A stretch of 64,000 nucleotides of DNA from Corynebacterium rouxii (GCF_902702935.1 NZ_LR738855.1:1240001-1304000), one strand, 5' to 3'; positions 39,026 through 47,753 are shown, counted from the stretch's first letter. Numbers and translations are program-made. Notes: generated by a model not told the origin, from the sequence alone.

Positions 39026-39303
39026 AGCCCAGTCGCCTCGGTGTATGCGGGCATGATGACCTCCGTGAAGTCACGCACCGTCGCACCGGCGTTCGTGAGC
39101 TTCTGCATCTGCTGCGGGCCGAGGATTAGGGAGAATGCCTTCACGAACTTTTCCTCTTCCCATGCGATCGCGGTCGCCACTGGTGCATCGTCTAGGGATG
39201 CGGGTGCGGTGAGGGTGATTTTCTTGTCCTTGACCTCAACCTCGAAGGTGATGTTGTCGCCGGTTGCTTCGGCTTGTGCTGGGGTTTTCTTAGAGTTAGT
39301 CAT
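39013..39303 (-). CDS. Tail assembly chaperone (gpG-like)
   Basis: The 96-residue protein begins MTNSKKTPAQAEATGDNITFEVEVKDKKITL. The acidic, soluble character and the position between tail tube and tape measure fit the abundant tail assembly chaperone. GAAAGG lies six bases before ATG 39303. The start site GGTCTGCCATG is complementary to the loop of an upstream hairpin, suggesting RNA-level control. The gene ends TTCCCCC-complement GGGGGAAGACTAG, where a -1 shift leads into the next frame. Confidence 0.82.
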   Translation of the reverse strand: MTNSKKTPAQAEATGDNITFEVEVKDKKITLTAPASLDDAPVATAIAWEEEKFVKAFSLILGPQQMQKLTNAGATVRDFTEVIMPAYTEATGLGED

Positions 39304-39390
39304 GGCAGACCTTTCTATTTAGATGTGTGCAAAAGTTTGTGCAGACCTTGCGGTATGGCCCCACGCCGGTCTGCCATGAGCGTGGGGCCA
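39301..39390 (-). promoter_or_regulatory. Possible RNA pseudoknot controlling the tail chaperone start
   Basis: In the minus-strand transcript an 11-bp stem (39390-39380 with 39366-39356, TGGCCCCACGC/GCGTGGGGCCA) closes a 13-base loop. The loop holds CATGGCAGACC, the perfect 11-base complement of GGTCTGCCATG at 39311-39301, which includes the gpG start codon. A second partial copy, AAGGTCTGC, lies between them (near 39341-39349). Pairing of loop and start would hide the ribosome site. Confidence 0.5.
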
Positions 39391-39396
39391 TGAGGA

Positions 39397-40311
39397 TTAA
39401 TCCTCAGGTTGGACAGAGAGTGTCGCGCCAACGAGCTTCGCGCCATCAGCGGTAACGGACTCAGCGCCCTTAACCTTGAGACCAGCGGTCAGGGAGCCGG
39501 TAACGGTCACACTAGGGGCGACCTTCTGCACAGCAGTCTGGACAGTAGAAGCCTCAGCACCATGCGGAATCTCCTCAGTCTTCTTGCTGTTCACCGTCAG
39601 GGTGAAAGTGCCGGAAGAAGCGGACTTATCAGCCTTAACCGTAAAAGTCTTCACCGCAGCAGCCGGAACCTCCTCATTATTAGCTTTTTCGGAGAAGCGC
39701 AGCAGATCAACCTTGCGCTGAGCCTTAGCAGAACCGCTAACCTTAATGCGGTCGAAAGCGTCCTTCATCTGACCAATCTTGAAATCGAACTCAATTTCCT
39801 TGCCCTCAGGGTCCTCGCCATAGCCAATATTCTGCATGGTGGCGATCGCAGGATAACGAGACGCGATAATTTCAAGATCACCCTTCTGATCGGTGACAAC
39901 CATCGCCACATAAGGCAGGGCTACGGCAGCGCCGCCGAAAAGAATCTCAGCGCTCTTAACCCCCTCGAACTTCTTCTTGACCTCAGTAGTTTTATCTTCA
40001 CGATCAGGCCACGCAATACGATCCACCGTGGCATTACGCTCAACCGCGGAGGCCTTAGCGGTCAGCTCACCAGGCTTAACCGTTGTGGAGACCACGCCGT
40101 AGCCCCAGCCCTTCTTCTTGGACTTCTCCACTGTCTTCTGAATATCAATCTTGGCACCATCGTCCAGAATACCGACGGTTTCCCACTGCTCATTGAAAGA
40201 CCCATCAAACCCAATCAGAGGATTCTCGTGGAAAGACACCAGAACCTGACCATCAATCAGGGGGGAGACATTCTCAGGGGAGCGCTGAGATGCGCCTTTT
40301 TTTTCAGCCAT
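39397..40311 (-). CDS. Major tail (tube) protein
   Basis: The 304-residue protein sits between head-tail connectors and tail chaperones. It contains ENPLIGFDGSFNEQWETVGILDDGAKIDIQKTVEKSKKKGWGYGVVSTTVKPG, a pattern common in tail tube proteins of actinobacterial phages. The last about 85 residues (TFTVKADKSASSGTFTLTV onwards) look like an added beta-sandwich domain that would decorate the outside of the tube. Hexamers of this protein form the tail shaft. Confidence 0.85.
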   Translation of the reverse strand: MAEKKGASQRSPENVSPLIDGQVLVSFHENPLIGFDGSFNEQWETVGILDDGAKIDIQKTVEKSKKKGWGYGVVSTTVKPGELTAKASAVERNATVDRIAWPDREDKTTEVKKKFEGVKSAEILFGGAAVALPYVAMVVTDQKGDLEIIASRYPAIATMQNIGYGEDPEGKEIEFDFKIGQMKDAFDRIKVSGSAKAQRKVDLLRFSEKANNEEVPAAAVKTFTVKADKSASSGTFTLTVNSKKTEEIPHGAEASTVQTAVQKVAPSVTVTGSLTAGLKVKGAESVTADGAKLVGATLSVQPED

Positions 40312-40313
40312 TG

Positions 40314-40700
40314 TTAGGCCACCTTTCGATTCGTTGCGACATTAAACGCAGCCGACGCGACAAACCCACCAATACGGGAATCGGGGCGAACAATACGATT
40401 AGTCGCAGGCTTAATAGAAAAAGCCCACCCCGTTGAGGTGGGCTTAGTGAGATGCCCGTCAATCATGTTGAGCATCCGGTTAGCGGTCCGCAGGTCACCG
40501 CAATGCACTGTGATCCTCACAACCTCACGCGTCCATCCACGTGAGGAATAAGGAACACCATCGGAGACCACAACCACACGTGGGCCGTCGCGGGGAGTCC
40601 ACTTAGGCGGAAGAGTGTCGGAGATAATGTCCACGGGGTCGAATGCGCGACGCAGACGACTAAGGACGAGCTCAGCAGCGTCTCTTTTCATCCACATCAT
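40314..40700 (-). CDS. Head-tail connector / tail terminator protein
   Basis: The 128-residue protein begins MMWMKRDAAELVLSRLRRAFDPVDIISDTLP and contains VVVVSDGVPYSSRGWTREVVRITVHCGD, typical of the small tail-terminator proteins encoded just before the tube gene. It would cap the tail tube at the head end. An intrinsic terminator-like hairpin lies inside the gene (40418-40445). It overlaps the upstream gene by four bases. Confidence 0.75.
   Translation of the reverse strand: MMWMKRDAAELVLSRLRRAFDPVDIISDTLPPKWTPRDGPRVVVVSDGVPYSSRGWTREVVRITVHCGDLRTANRMLNMIDGHLTKPTSTGWAFSIKPATNRIVRPDSRIGGFVASAAFNVATNRKVA
40418..40445 (-). terminator. Terminator-like hairpin inside the tail terminator gene
   Basis: AAGCCCACC (40421-40429) pairs with GGTGGGCTT (40437-40445). 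On the minus strand it is followed by TTTTT (40422-40418). It would trim the amount of transcript reaching the tail genes. Confidence 0.5.
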
Positions 40701-40975
40701 TCATCACCACCATAGGGACGCACCGTCAACCCAGCGGCAGACGCGGCTTTCGTCAAATACCCGTGTTTTGCTTGCAGCAGCAGGCCGTGGGGTTCAGCAA
40801 TGGTGACAAGCCCATACGGGCGACCATTATCGTTAACACCCGTTTCGGTGAGCACTTCAACATCTTCGTGGATCTCGCCGGCCACCTTCGCGGTCACCTC
40901 AGCGATCGTCGAAGCATGAGCGCGGCGCACAGCCTCCATGATCGCAGCATCATCAAACTTGATCTCCATGCTCAT
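40697..40975 (-). CDS. Head-tail connector protein (HK97 gp10-like)
   Basis: The 92-residue protein begins MSMEIKFDDAAIMEAVRRAHASTIAEVTAKVAGEIHEDVEV, then GLVTIAEPHGLLLQAKHGYLTKAASAAG. This helical-plus-beta layout and place match the small neck proteins related to HK97 gp10. It overlaps genes on both sides by four bases, which indicates coupled translation. Confidence 0.7.
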   Translation of the reverse strand: MSMEIKFDDAAIMEAVRRAHASTIAEVTAKVAGEIHEDVEVLTETGVNDNGRPYGLVTIAEPHGLLLQAKHGYLTKAASAAGLTVRPYGGDE

Positions 40976-41298
40976 GCTTCACCCCGTTCCGCGATGATCT
41001 GCATGCGTGGGCGATGAGACGCAAGCACAGGGGTTCGCCCCGTCGACCAATCCCACGGAATGTGGATTACGCGGTAGGAAAGGCCACGGATCACAAGCTC
41101 ATCACCCTCATTGATCGGGGTGCCAGCAGCCGCAAGCACCTGAACTTGCCGCGTGTTGCCACCGTTGATGCCGTCGCCTTGATCATCGAATGCTGTCGCC
41201 CCCATCGGAGAAACATCAGCGAAGAAAGTCTCCTCCACCGTACCCACGGGAAACCCGTTCACGAACACAGGGTCAGGGCGTCGAATCACCTTTTCCAT
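40972..41298 (-). CDS. Head-tail adaptor / stopper protein
   Basis: The product has 108 residues. GDELVIRGLSYRVIHIPWDWSTGRTPVLASH gives the beta-barrel pattern of head-completion (stopper) proteins. It overlaps the following gene by four bases and the preceding gene by 13. It is likely to close the portal channel after packaging. Confidence 0.7.
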   Translation of the reverse strand: MEKVIRRPDPVFVNGFPVGTVEETFFADVSPMGATAFDDQGDGINGGNTRQVQVLAAAGTPINEGDELVIRGLSYRVIHIPWDWSTGRTPVLASHRPRMQIIAERGEA

Positions 41299-41729
41299 TC
41301 ATGCACCGTCCTTTCAGGCCAGCCCAAAGGCTCAGGGAAACGCCCACGTGGCAATCCACCAGACAATCCCAGCGCCGCTAAATGCTCAGGGGTGAGCTTC
41401 ACGCCAGCCCACGACACTGAATTAACGTCAGCCCACGTCACAGAATCCGATTGCGGGCCAGTAGTAGACGTTGCGGAGCGCTGCCCGACGTTCCCGCCAA
41501 TGATGACCGCAGCGGACACCATCTCAAGAACCACACGCCTAGCAGCTGATTGCAGCCACTCAAACGTGGCATACTCTTGCGAGAAGCTGCGCCCACGCCT
41601 ACCGAACGCTTCAACGATCAACGCCTCAGCATCCTCAATGAGCACACCTAAGCGTTTTTGCCCATTGTGATCAGGTTCGATTGCGAGGCGCTTCATCACA
41701 TCCAAAGGCTCAACATTGATAATGCTCAC
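41286..41729 (-). CDS. Head-tail connector protein (gp6-like)
   Basis: The 147-residue protein begins MSIINVEPLDVMKRLAIEPDHNGQKRLGVLIEDAEALIVEAFGRR, a helical start typical of phage gp6/gp15-like head-tail connectors, and continues with a helical bundle AARRVVLEMVSAA. Order and size match connectors of HK97-type phages. It binds the portal in that group. Confidence 0.72.
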   Translation of the reverse strand: MSIINVEPLDVMKRLAIEPDHNGQKRLGVLIEDAEALIVEAFGRRGRSFSQEYATFEWLQSAARRVVLEMVSAAVIIGGNVGQRSATSTTGPQSDSVTWADVNSVSWAGVKLTPEHLAALGLSGGLPRGRFPEPLGWPERTVHEWKR

Positions 41730-41740
41730 GCCTCACACTC

Positions 41741-42064
41741 CTAACTCACAGCGTTAACAGCTGCGATAATCTCAGGCTTCTTCAAACCCTTAACATCGAT
41801 ACCCAGCCCCGTCGCAAATACACGCCAAGCGTCGATACCAGCGGACTTTAACGGCTTCTTCACCGGAGTCTCAGACACGGGTTCTTCCACAGGATCAGGC
41901 TCAGGAACCACCACCGGTTCAGGCTCAACCTCAGAGGATTCACCGGCGATCACATCACGCCGGCGCATAACCTCAAGATCCTCACCCGCAACATCGACGA
42001 CAGTCCCCGCAAGCCGCAAACCCATGCTGGGAATATCGAAAGCGCATTTCAAAACGACCTGCAT
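41741..42064 (-). CDS. Phage protein with Pro/Glu linker and Rho-N-like C-terminus
   Basis: The product has 107 residues. A short beta region (MQVVLKCAFDIPSMGLRLAGTVVDVAG) is followed by a low-complexity linker rich in Pro, Val and Glu (about 45-72) and a small helical C-terminal unit, WRVFATGLGIDVKGLKKPEIIAAVNA. That unit resembles the HeH/Rho-N fold found at the same place in many phage head clusters. It lies between capsid and connector genes; the role may be head decoration or assembly. Confidence 0.72.
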   Translation of the reverse strand: MQVVLKCAFDIPSMGLRLAGTVVDVAGEDLEVMRRRDVIAGESSEVEPEPVVVPEPDPVEEPVSETPVKKPLKSAGIDAWRVFATGLGIDVKGLKKPEIIAAVNAVS

Positions 42065-42079
42065 AATCCGCCACCCTTT

Positions 42080-43009
42080 TTAGCTAGTGAGACCAGTGAT
42101 CTTCACAACAGACTTCGGTGCATCAACAGCGAAGCCACGGCGGTGGACATAATCGGAGCGCCAAGACATGTTCGCGCCACCACGGGAAGAATTACCGCGC
42201 TCCTCGTAGAAGTCGGACATCCACTCAGCTTCACGCTGAGCCATGAAACCAGCACGACCCTGCACACCGAGATACGCGGTATTCTTCGGCACGAAGTGAG
42301 ACGCAGCAACCTGCACGCCACCGAACAGCAGGTTTTCGTTCGCAACACCACTAAACAATGGGTTCGCATGCGCCATGTCACCAACATACTTGGACTGGAC
42401 CTTCTCGTTACGCTTGAGAAGATTCAGGGTCATTGGGTGGATCAGCAGGACGTTCGGCGCGTAGTCGTAGTAGTGACCGTTGCCGTCCTCAGCGCCGAGA
42501 ATCATCGCCTCAGCGTTGAAGAAATCTGCAGACGGATCAGAACCAGGTGCATCCCACTTTTCCTTCGCCTTATAGGTCTGCAAGTTAGCAGCATCAAAAG
42601 CAGCCAGAGCACCACGGGCCTTAGCGCGCAGCACCGTGTTACGACGCGCAGTCAACTCACGCACAACTGCATCAGTGTCGTTGTCGTTCTTCTGCTCCCA
42701 CGACACACGCAGTGCGATACCGAACTTATCAAGGCGCAGAACCTTCTCATCACTCACGTGAGGATCAGAAACGGGAATCTCGCCAAATTCGGCGACACGC
42801 TGCACATCATCCTCAAGATAATCAGGTGCAAGCTCGCGGTACCCCACCAGATTAGATGGGGAGTTTACATCGCGGAAAAACAAGCGATAGAACTCATCGC
42901 CGTTAGTGGACTCCAGCAGCTGATCGGGGAGGAAATGCGGGTTAGCCAGCATTTCGTCAACGGTCAGGCCGGAAAGCTTATCAAAAGCAGAGGTTACAAG
43001 CTCAGCCAT
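42080..43009 (-). CDS. Major capsid protein
   Basis: The 309-residue protein begins MAELVTSAFDKLSGLTVDEMLANPHFLPDQLLES and has YAPNVLLIHPMTLNLLKRNEKVQSKYVGDMAHANPLFSGV and FAVDAPKSVVKITGL near the C-terminus, features of HK97-fold capsids of actinobacterial phages that lack a long cleaved delta domain. Position after the decoration protein gene and before connectors agrees. Confidence 0.87.
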   Translation of the reverse strand: MAELVTSAFDKLSGLTVDEMLANPHFLPDQLLESTNGDEFYRLFFRDVNSPSNLVGYRELAPDYLEDDVQRVAEFGEIPVSDPHVSDEKVLRLDKFGIALRVSWEQKNDNDTDAVVRELTARRNTVLRAKARGALAAFDAANLQTYKAKEKWDAPGSDPSADFFNAEAMILGAEDGNGHYYDYAPNVLLIHPMTLNLLKRNEKVQSKYVGDMAHANPLFSGVANENLLFGGVQVAASHFVPKNTAYLGVQGRAGFMAQREAEWMSDFYEERGNSSRGGANMSWRSDYVHRRGFAVDAPKSVVKITGLTS

Positions 43010-43039
43010 AATTTTATTCTCCTATCAAGAGGGAGTGAG

Positions 43040-43417
43040 CTAGGCGCTCACTGGAAGCAGATTCAGAATGGTCAGGACCTTGCCACCGGCACCGTCAGCG
43101 GCAGCAACACCAACCTTGACGGTGCCAGTCTTAGCGACCTTTCCGCCAACAGCGGCATACACAGCATCCCCGGCCTTAATGTCCTCAGCTTTGCCGGTAG
43201 CGGTCAGCTTCACGGCAGCAGGGCCATAATGAATCGCAATCGCATTAGGCTTCGCAGTGTTCACAGGATCAGCCTTTTCGGTGACAGCACCGAAAACCGC
43301 GCCAGTCGCACTAGCGGGCACAGCCTTACCGCCGTCGATCTTCACTAGGGTGGAAGGCTCAAGCTTCTGACCAGCTTCAAAAGTGATCGGGCCAGAACGA
43401 AAAGTTGGATTAGACAT
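43040..43417 (-). CDS. Head decoration protein (DUF2190-like)
   Basis: The 125-residue protein is mostly beta: ITFEAGQKLEPSTLVKIDGGKAVPASATGAVFGAVTEKAD. It is similar to the small capsid-stabilising proteins (lambda gpD / DUF2190 type) encoded between protease and capsid genes. Trimers would sit on the outer head surface. There is no signal peptide. Confidence 0.78.
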   Translation of the reverse strand: MSNPTFRSGPITFEAGQKLEPSTLVKIDGGKAVPASATGAVFGAVTEKADPVNTAKPNAIAIHYGPAAVKLTATGKAEDIKAGDAVYAAVGGKVAKTGTVKVGVAAADGAGGKVLTILNLLPVSA

Positions 43418-43432
43418 AAAAAGTCCCCTTAC

Positions 43433-44821
43433 TTATTTGTTGTTTCGGCGGATTTCCGCCAGCTCCAAAAGATCAGCAGAAGACGGAACACCCGTCTCCA
43501 CCAACGACGGATCAACACCACTACCAAGCTCATTACGTGGGATAGAACCCTTCGGCAAAGAACCCCACGTCTCGCGGCACATGACCACATCACGGTCATA
43601 ATCTGCGGCGACCTTAGCACGCTTAGCAGCAGCAAAGCGCCCCTCATTGATCCAACCCGTGATCTCATCATCACGATCACGAGCAGCGTTCTTAGCGATC
43701 ACAGCAGCCTGATTCTCATAAGCGGCCATCAGCTCCTCATAGAACGCCAACGGCACTATCTTCATACCCTCAGCCTCAGCCACAGGATCAACAGGAACAC
43801 CAGGGTCAGCCGCAGGTGTAGGCGCAGTATCTTCACCATCGTCAGCAGCCACAACCGTGACCTTCACCGTGGTCTCCGCACCATCAGGGAACGTCAGCAC
43901 CACATCAGTGGAATCACCAACCTTCACCCCATCACCAGCGCGAACGGTGACCTTCCCCTCGGCGCTCACCTCAGAGGTGAACCCCTCGCCCACAGTGGCC
44001 TCCACGGTCACACCATCAGGCAGATCAGACTCCGGCGCAATCTCAACGTTGCCGGTTGGGATCACAGTCACCTCATCTGGATAGGTCAACACCATCGGGG
44101 CAGTGACCTCAACCTCAGAATTAAAAAAGGCGGACAACCTGTTCTTAAAGTCATCCACCTCAACACCAAACGTGTTCGCAAGCTCTTCAAGGGCGCTCAC
44201 AGTCCCCTCCTTTCCTCCCCCATCGGGGATATCGTTATTAACCACCATCGGGGGTGGGGCAACCGCACGCCCCGAATACCGGTTACGCACCCGAGACTTC
44301 GCAAGCACGGGGGCGCGCACCGACGCGGACACACGCGCATCCTCAACCGCATCAACCAAACCAGCAGCCAAAGCCTCATCAGCCGAATACCACGTCTCAG
44401 CAGACATAATCTCCAGCCACTGATCCGGATCCCCTCCAGCTTTTTCGGCATAAATCGCGGCGATCTTCGCATCCTGCCGATCCAAATCAGGCAGACCCGC
44501 ACGCAACTCATCCGCATTACCGACCTGCATCGTCCACGCCTTGTGGATCATCAGCTCCGCATTCGGGCGGATCACAACACGATCGCCACCGCCGATAGCG
44601 ATGAACGATGCAGCCGACGCAGCAATCGAATCAATCACCACCAGCACCTCACCCGCATATGAGCGCAGGGCGTTCATGATTGCGATGCCCTCATAAACAT
44701 CACCGCCGTTGGAGCTGACGCGCACCGTCACCGGCCCGCCGTCGCACTGCTCCAAACTAGCGACAACATTCTTAGCTACAACCTCATAGCCAATGTCGCC
44801 ATAAATTAAAATCTCATTCAC
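43433..44821 (-). CDS. ClpP-like prohead protease with C-terminal Rib/Ig-like domain
   Basis: The product has about 462 residues from GTG 44821, which overlaps the portal stop by eight bases. Residues 1-180 form the S14 ClpP-type fold with Ser69 in AASAASF and His93 in MIHKAW at the normal spacing. The head maturation protease trims scaffold and capsid parts. Residues about 240-345 add an unusual module with TYPDEVTVIPTG and VLTFPDGAETTVKVTVV, a Rib/alpha-like Ig pattern known from surface adhesins. It is followed by an acidic Pro-rich linker and a charged C-terminus (about 365-462) that may be the scaffold part. Confidence 0.83.
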   Translation of the reverse strand: MNEILIYGDIGYEVVAKNVVASLEQCDGGPVTVRVSSNGGDVYEGIAIMNALRSYAGEVLVVIDSIAASAASFIAIGGGDRVVIRPNAELMIHKAWTMQVGNADELRAGLPDLDRQDAKIAAIYAEKAGGDPDQWLEIMSAETWYSADEALAAGLVDAVEDARVSASVRAPVLAKSRVRNRYSGRAVAPPPMVVNNDIPDGGGKEGTVSALEELANTFGVEVDDFKNRLSAFFNSEVEVTAPMVLTYPDEVTVIPTGNVEIAPESDLPDGVTVEATVGEGFTSEVSAEGKVTVRAGDGVKVGDSTDVVLTFPDGAETTVKVTVVAADDGEDTAPTPAADPGVPVDPVAEAEGMKIVPLAFYEELMAAYENQAAVIAKNAARDRDDEITGWINEGRFAAAKRAKVAADYDRDVVMCRETWGSLPKGSIPRNELGSGVDPSLVETGVPSSADLLELAEIRRNNK

Positions 44822-46184
44822 GAATATCCCTCCCAGCTTTCCGCGCATTCCACGCACTCAAAAACGCATTCGCAGCAGTCACAGCCTCAGGCGACCCCAC
44901 CGGCATCTGAGACTCAGGGGAAGACGTCAACGACACCCCAAGCTCCTGCTCCAACTCCTGTCGTTTCTTCTTCCCGAGCAATGCCTCTTCCAGATCCTGC
45001 TTAGCTGGCACGTTGAACGTGCGCCGGAAATGATTCTCGGTAGGGCCATCCATGATGATCGTCTTAGACCGGACCGCATCATTCCAATCAGTCGCAGACA
45101 ATTCCTTCTTCGCAGAAATCGGATCAACCACAATCCGAGGCATAGGCCCCTCATGGTCAGGGAATGCGAACTTCACCAGATCCTCGACGATGTGTTGCGT
45201 TGCTACATCGGCGATCCACTCAGCGGTGGTCTGCAAATTCTGGATGAAAAAATCGCTCTGAGTGTCAGCAAGCGCATACGAGCCGCTCTTGCCCTCAAGG
45301 TTCAGGAAGTGCGCCAACGATGCTTTCACGATCATTGCATCGTGATAGGTGATCGCCTCACGTGGTGACATGATCTGCCCAGACATGCCCAAAAGGGTGA
45401 GCTTCGCGCCAGCGGGAATCGACGCACCAGCACGCTCACCCACCCGCAACTGCTCAGCGATCAACTGGCCACTGGCCAAGTCCTCTTCTTGGTTCTCTGC
45501 AACATCGGAGCCGGTATAAACAGGGATGCCCATGCCGTTGCGGTCAAGCGCGTTAACTTCATTCTTAATAAGTCTGTCACGCAAAACCCAGTGCTTATAT
45601 GCGGGGCGCAGAATCGAATTACCCAACCACTGGCCGCCGAAATCATCATAGGCGTAGGCGACAAGCTGGCTAACTGGAATCTCAACGCGTTTCCCGCCAG
45701 CTAATTGGGTGATGGACTCCAGCCCGCCATCGTCAGCGACCTTGATCTGGTTAATTGTCCCAGGCCAGCGTGGGGCAAGCTTATGCAAATGCTCACGCCC
45801 ATCATTACCTGGTCGATACACCTGCTCAAAGAACATGTGCCCAAACTGCAACGACCGCAGAACCTGCGCGAGGTGAATATCCCACGACACACGCCCACCA
45901 GCAGCCCCCATAGGGGCATGCAGATCCTCACCAAGTACCCGCATACGAAGATCACCAGCAACATGCGCAGTCACTATTTCATCGGCACCGTTAGGATCGA
46001 CCCACCAATTCGCACGACGAATAGGAAGCATCACAGCCTTAATCAGAGACTGAACCTGCGCGTCCTCACGACCCATTTTGGCATACACACGCGCCGAATT
46101 CGGAAAACGCAAATCCGGATTATCCTCATTCAACGCCCTGTTCCCCACAGCACGGGCATGCCCAACCTCACGAAGCTCACTCAT
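44814..46184 (-). CDS. Portal protein (DUF935/Mu gp29-like)
   Basis: The 456-residue protein begins MSELREVGHARAVGNRALNEDNPDLRFPNSARVYAKMGRED. The mid part has SLQFGHMFFEQVYR and KWVLRDRLIKNE-like HWVLRDRLIKNEVNAL, matching portal proteins related to Mu gp29. A portal ring is the DNA entry channel and terminase dock. It lies 12 bases downstream of the large terminase gene and overlaps the protease start by eight bases. Confidence 0.85.
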   Translation of the reverse strand: MSELREVGHARAVGNRALNEDNPDLRFPNSARVYAKMGREDAQVQSLIKAVMLPIRRANWWVDPNGADEIVTAHVAGDLRMRVLGEDLHAPMGAAGGRVSWDIHLAQVLRSLQFGHMFFEQVYRPGNDGREHLHKLAPRWPGTINQIKVADDGGLESITQLAGGKRVEIPVSQLVAYAYDDFGGQWLGNSILRPAYKHWVLRDRLIKNEVNALDRNGMGIPVYTGSDVAENQEEDLASGQLIAEQLRVGERAGASIPAGAKLTLLGMSGQIMSPREAITYHDAMIVKASLAHFLNLEGKSGSYALADTQSDFFIQNLQTTAEWIADVATQHIVEDLVKFAFPDHEGPMPRIVVDPISAKKELSATDWNDAVRSKTIIMDGPTENHFRRTFNVPAKQDLEEALLGKKKRQELEQELGVSLTSSPESQMPVGSPEAVTAANAFLSAWNARKAGRDIRE

Positions 46185-46196
46185 TTAGCACACCTC

Positions 46197-47735
46197 CTAA
46201 AACATCATCTCAGGGGCCTTGACAGCCCGAATCGCACGAGCCTTAGCCACGTTCTTCTTCACGATCTTCACCTCATCAGCCACCGCGACAGGGGTAGCGA
46301 ACTCAACCAAACCCCACACCGCAAGCGACGCAGCAACAAGGCACGTCACGTCACCGGAATAACGGTCAAGGCTCCTAAACCTGCCGTTCTTCGACCGCTC
46401 CCCCGCAACCCGCAACGCCTCAACCCACCGATCATCCCCATCATGACGAATCTTCTTCTCGCGAATCATGGTTAAGAACAGCTCATAGGCTTGGGAGACT
46501 TTCCCACCGGTCACAACCTCAGGCTCCATGCCACGTTTTCGCAGTACATCAACCAACGTCGAACACGGCCCAGACGGATCAAGAGGGATCGCCACAGGAT
46601 CATGCGCCTCAGCATTACGCAACGTGCTATCCGCAATAACATCACGGTCAAAATCCTGCCCAGGGGACAACGCCAAATATGTGAAGCCGTCGCATTGCAA
46701 ACCCATCACCATTGATGCCGCTGCACCATCAGGGGTCACATCAACCGACAAGCACGTTTCCGAATATGAGGGCAGTGGGGATTGAAGTTTCCGCCACTCC
46801 TCATAGTCAATGATCGGCACGAACTCATCAACAGCCGTACCATCACGCGGCACCCAATTACCAAAACCCAAGGACTCGACCACATACGACTTGAACAGCA
46901 CCTCTGAGTTCTTCGCAGCCCGAGCATCAGCCTGCAAATCCAACAACGACGCACCAAACCCACCCGTCACCAGCGAAGGGTTCGACATAATCATCGCTTC
47001 ATCACTAAAAGGATCAACCTCATCAGGATCAGCAGACCACTCACGAAAAAGCACACCCTCAGCATGATCAATGCCAGCCCACCGGCGGGCAGAAAACACA
47101 CGCCCATGAAAATGCGCCTCCTGATCCACAGGAGACGAAATATAAACCGTGTGCGCATTCTCCTTAGCGCGAGTAGTTTTTGAAATCGCCGAACTGATCT
47201 GATCCGGAAGATTAAAACACTCATCGAACACAAGCAGATCGATCGACAAGCCACGACCGGTTTTCTCCGTGCGGGTACGAAACTTAATCTCCGCACCGTT
47301 CGGAAATTTGATCCCCTCTTTCCCGTTGGTTTTCACGATCCACGGGGTGCCATCGTGCTCGCCCTCCCACCAAAACATGAGATCATCATTATTTTCGATG
47401 AAGTCCCACAGTCGGTCACGGGCATCAACAGCGGTATCAAGGAAGTGAGCCGTGTGAAGAATGCTTTTTTCACCGAAAAGGAACACACCAGCAAGCTCAC
47501 GAGCCACAAGCACCTCACCCTTACCATTCTGACGAGGAACGATCACCACGGACTCACGATAAGACCACAGCCCATCCTCACGGGTTCGGCACATATCCCG
47601 CAGCAGATCCTCCTGCCATGGGAACAACGTCATTCCACACCAGCGAGCAAACTCCACAGCCTTATCACCGCGAGCAGTATCACCTTCAACAGGTGAAGCG
47701 AGACGTGGGGTTTGGCAACCAATCAGACGATCCAT
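46197..47735 (-). CDS. Terminase large subunit
   Basis: The 512-residue packaging motor has an N-terminal ATPase with TLFPWQEDLLRDM (Q-like motif), the Walker A variant VPRQNGKG and Walker B LLVFDEC, then a coupling motif with VYISSP. The C-terminal RNase H-like nuclease begins near residue 330 (LSVDVTPDGAAASMVMG, first catalytic Asp). The frame is open to TTG 47753. ATG 47735 is preferred because GAGGGGG lies seven bases ahead. It follows the small subunit gene. Confidence 0.93.
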   Translation of the reverse strand: MDRLIGCQTPRLASPVEGDTARGDKAVEFARWCGMTLFPWQEDLLRDMCRTREDGLWSYRESVVIVPRQNGKGEVLVARELAGVFLFGEKSILHTAHFLDTAVDARDRLWDFIENNDDLMFWWEGEHDGTPWIVKTNGKEGIKFPNGAEIKFRTRTEKTGRGLSIDLLVFDECFNLPDQISSAISKTTRAKENAHTVYISSPVDQEAHFHGRVFSARRWAGIDHAEGVLFREWSADPDEVDPFSDEAMIMSNPSLVTGGFGASLLDLQADARAAKNSEVLFKSYVVESLGFGNWVPRDGTAVDEFVPIIDYEEWRKLQSPLPSYSETCLSVDVTPDGAAASMVMGLQCDGFTYLALSPGQDFDRDVIADSTLRNAEAHDPVAIPLDPSGPCSTLVDVLRKRGMEPEVVTGGKVSQAYELFLTMIREKKIRHDGDDRWVEALRVAGERSKNGRFRSLDRYSGDVTCLVAASLAVWGLVEFATPVAVADEVKIVKKNVAKARAIRAVKAPEMMF

Positions 47736-47753
47736 GACCAACCCCCTCACCAA

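Noticed and set aside
42143..43348. 401-codon plus-strand frame opposite capsid genes
   Set aside because: Shadow of the capsid and decoration genes; composition is not protein-like.
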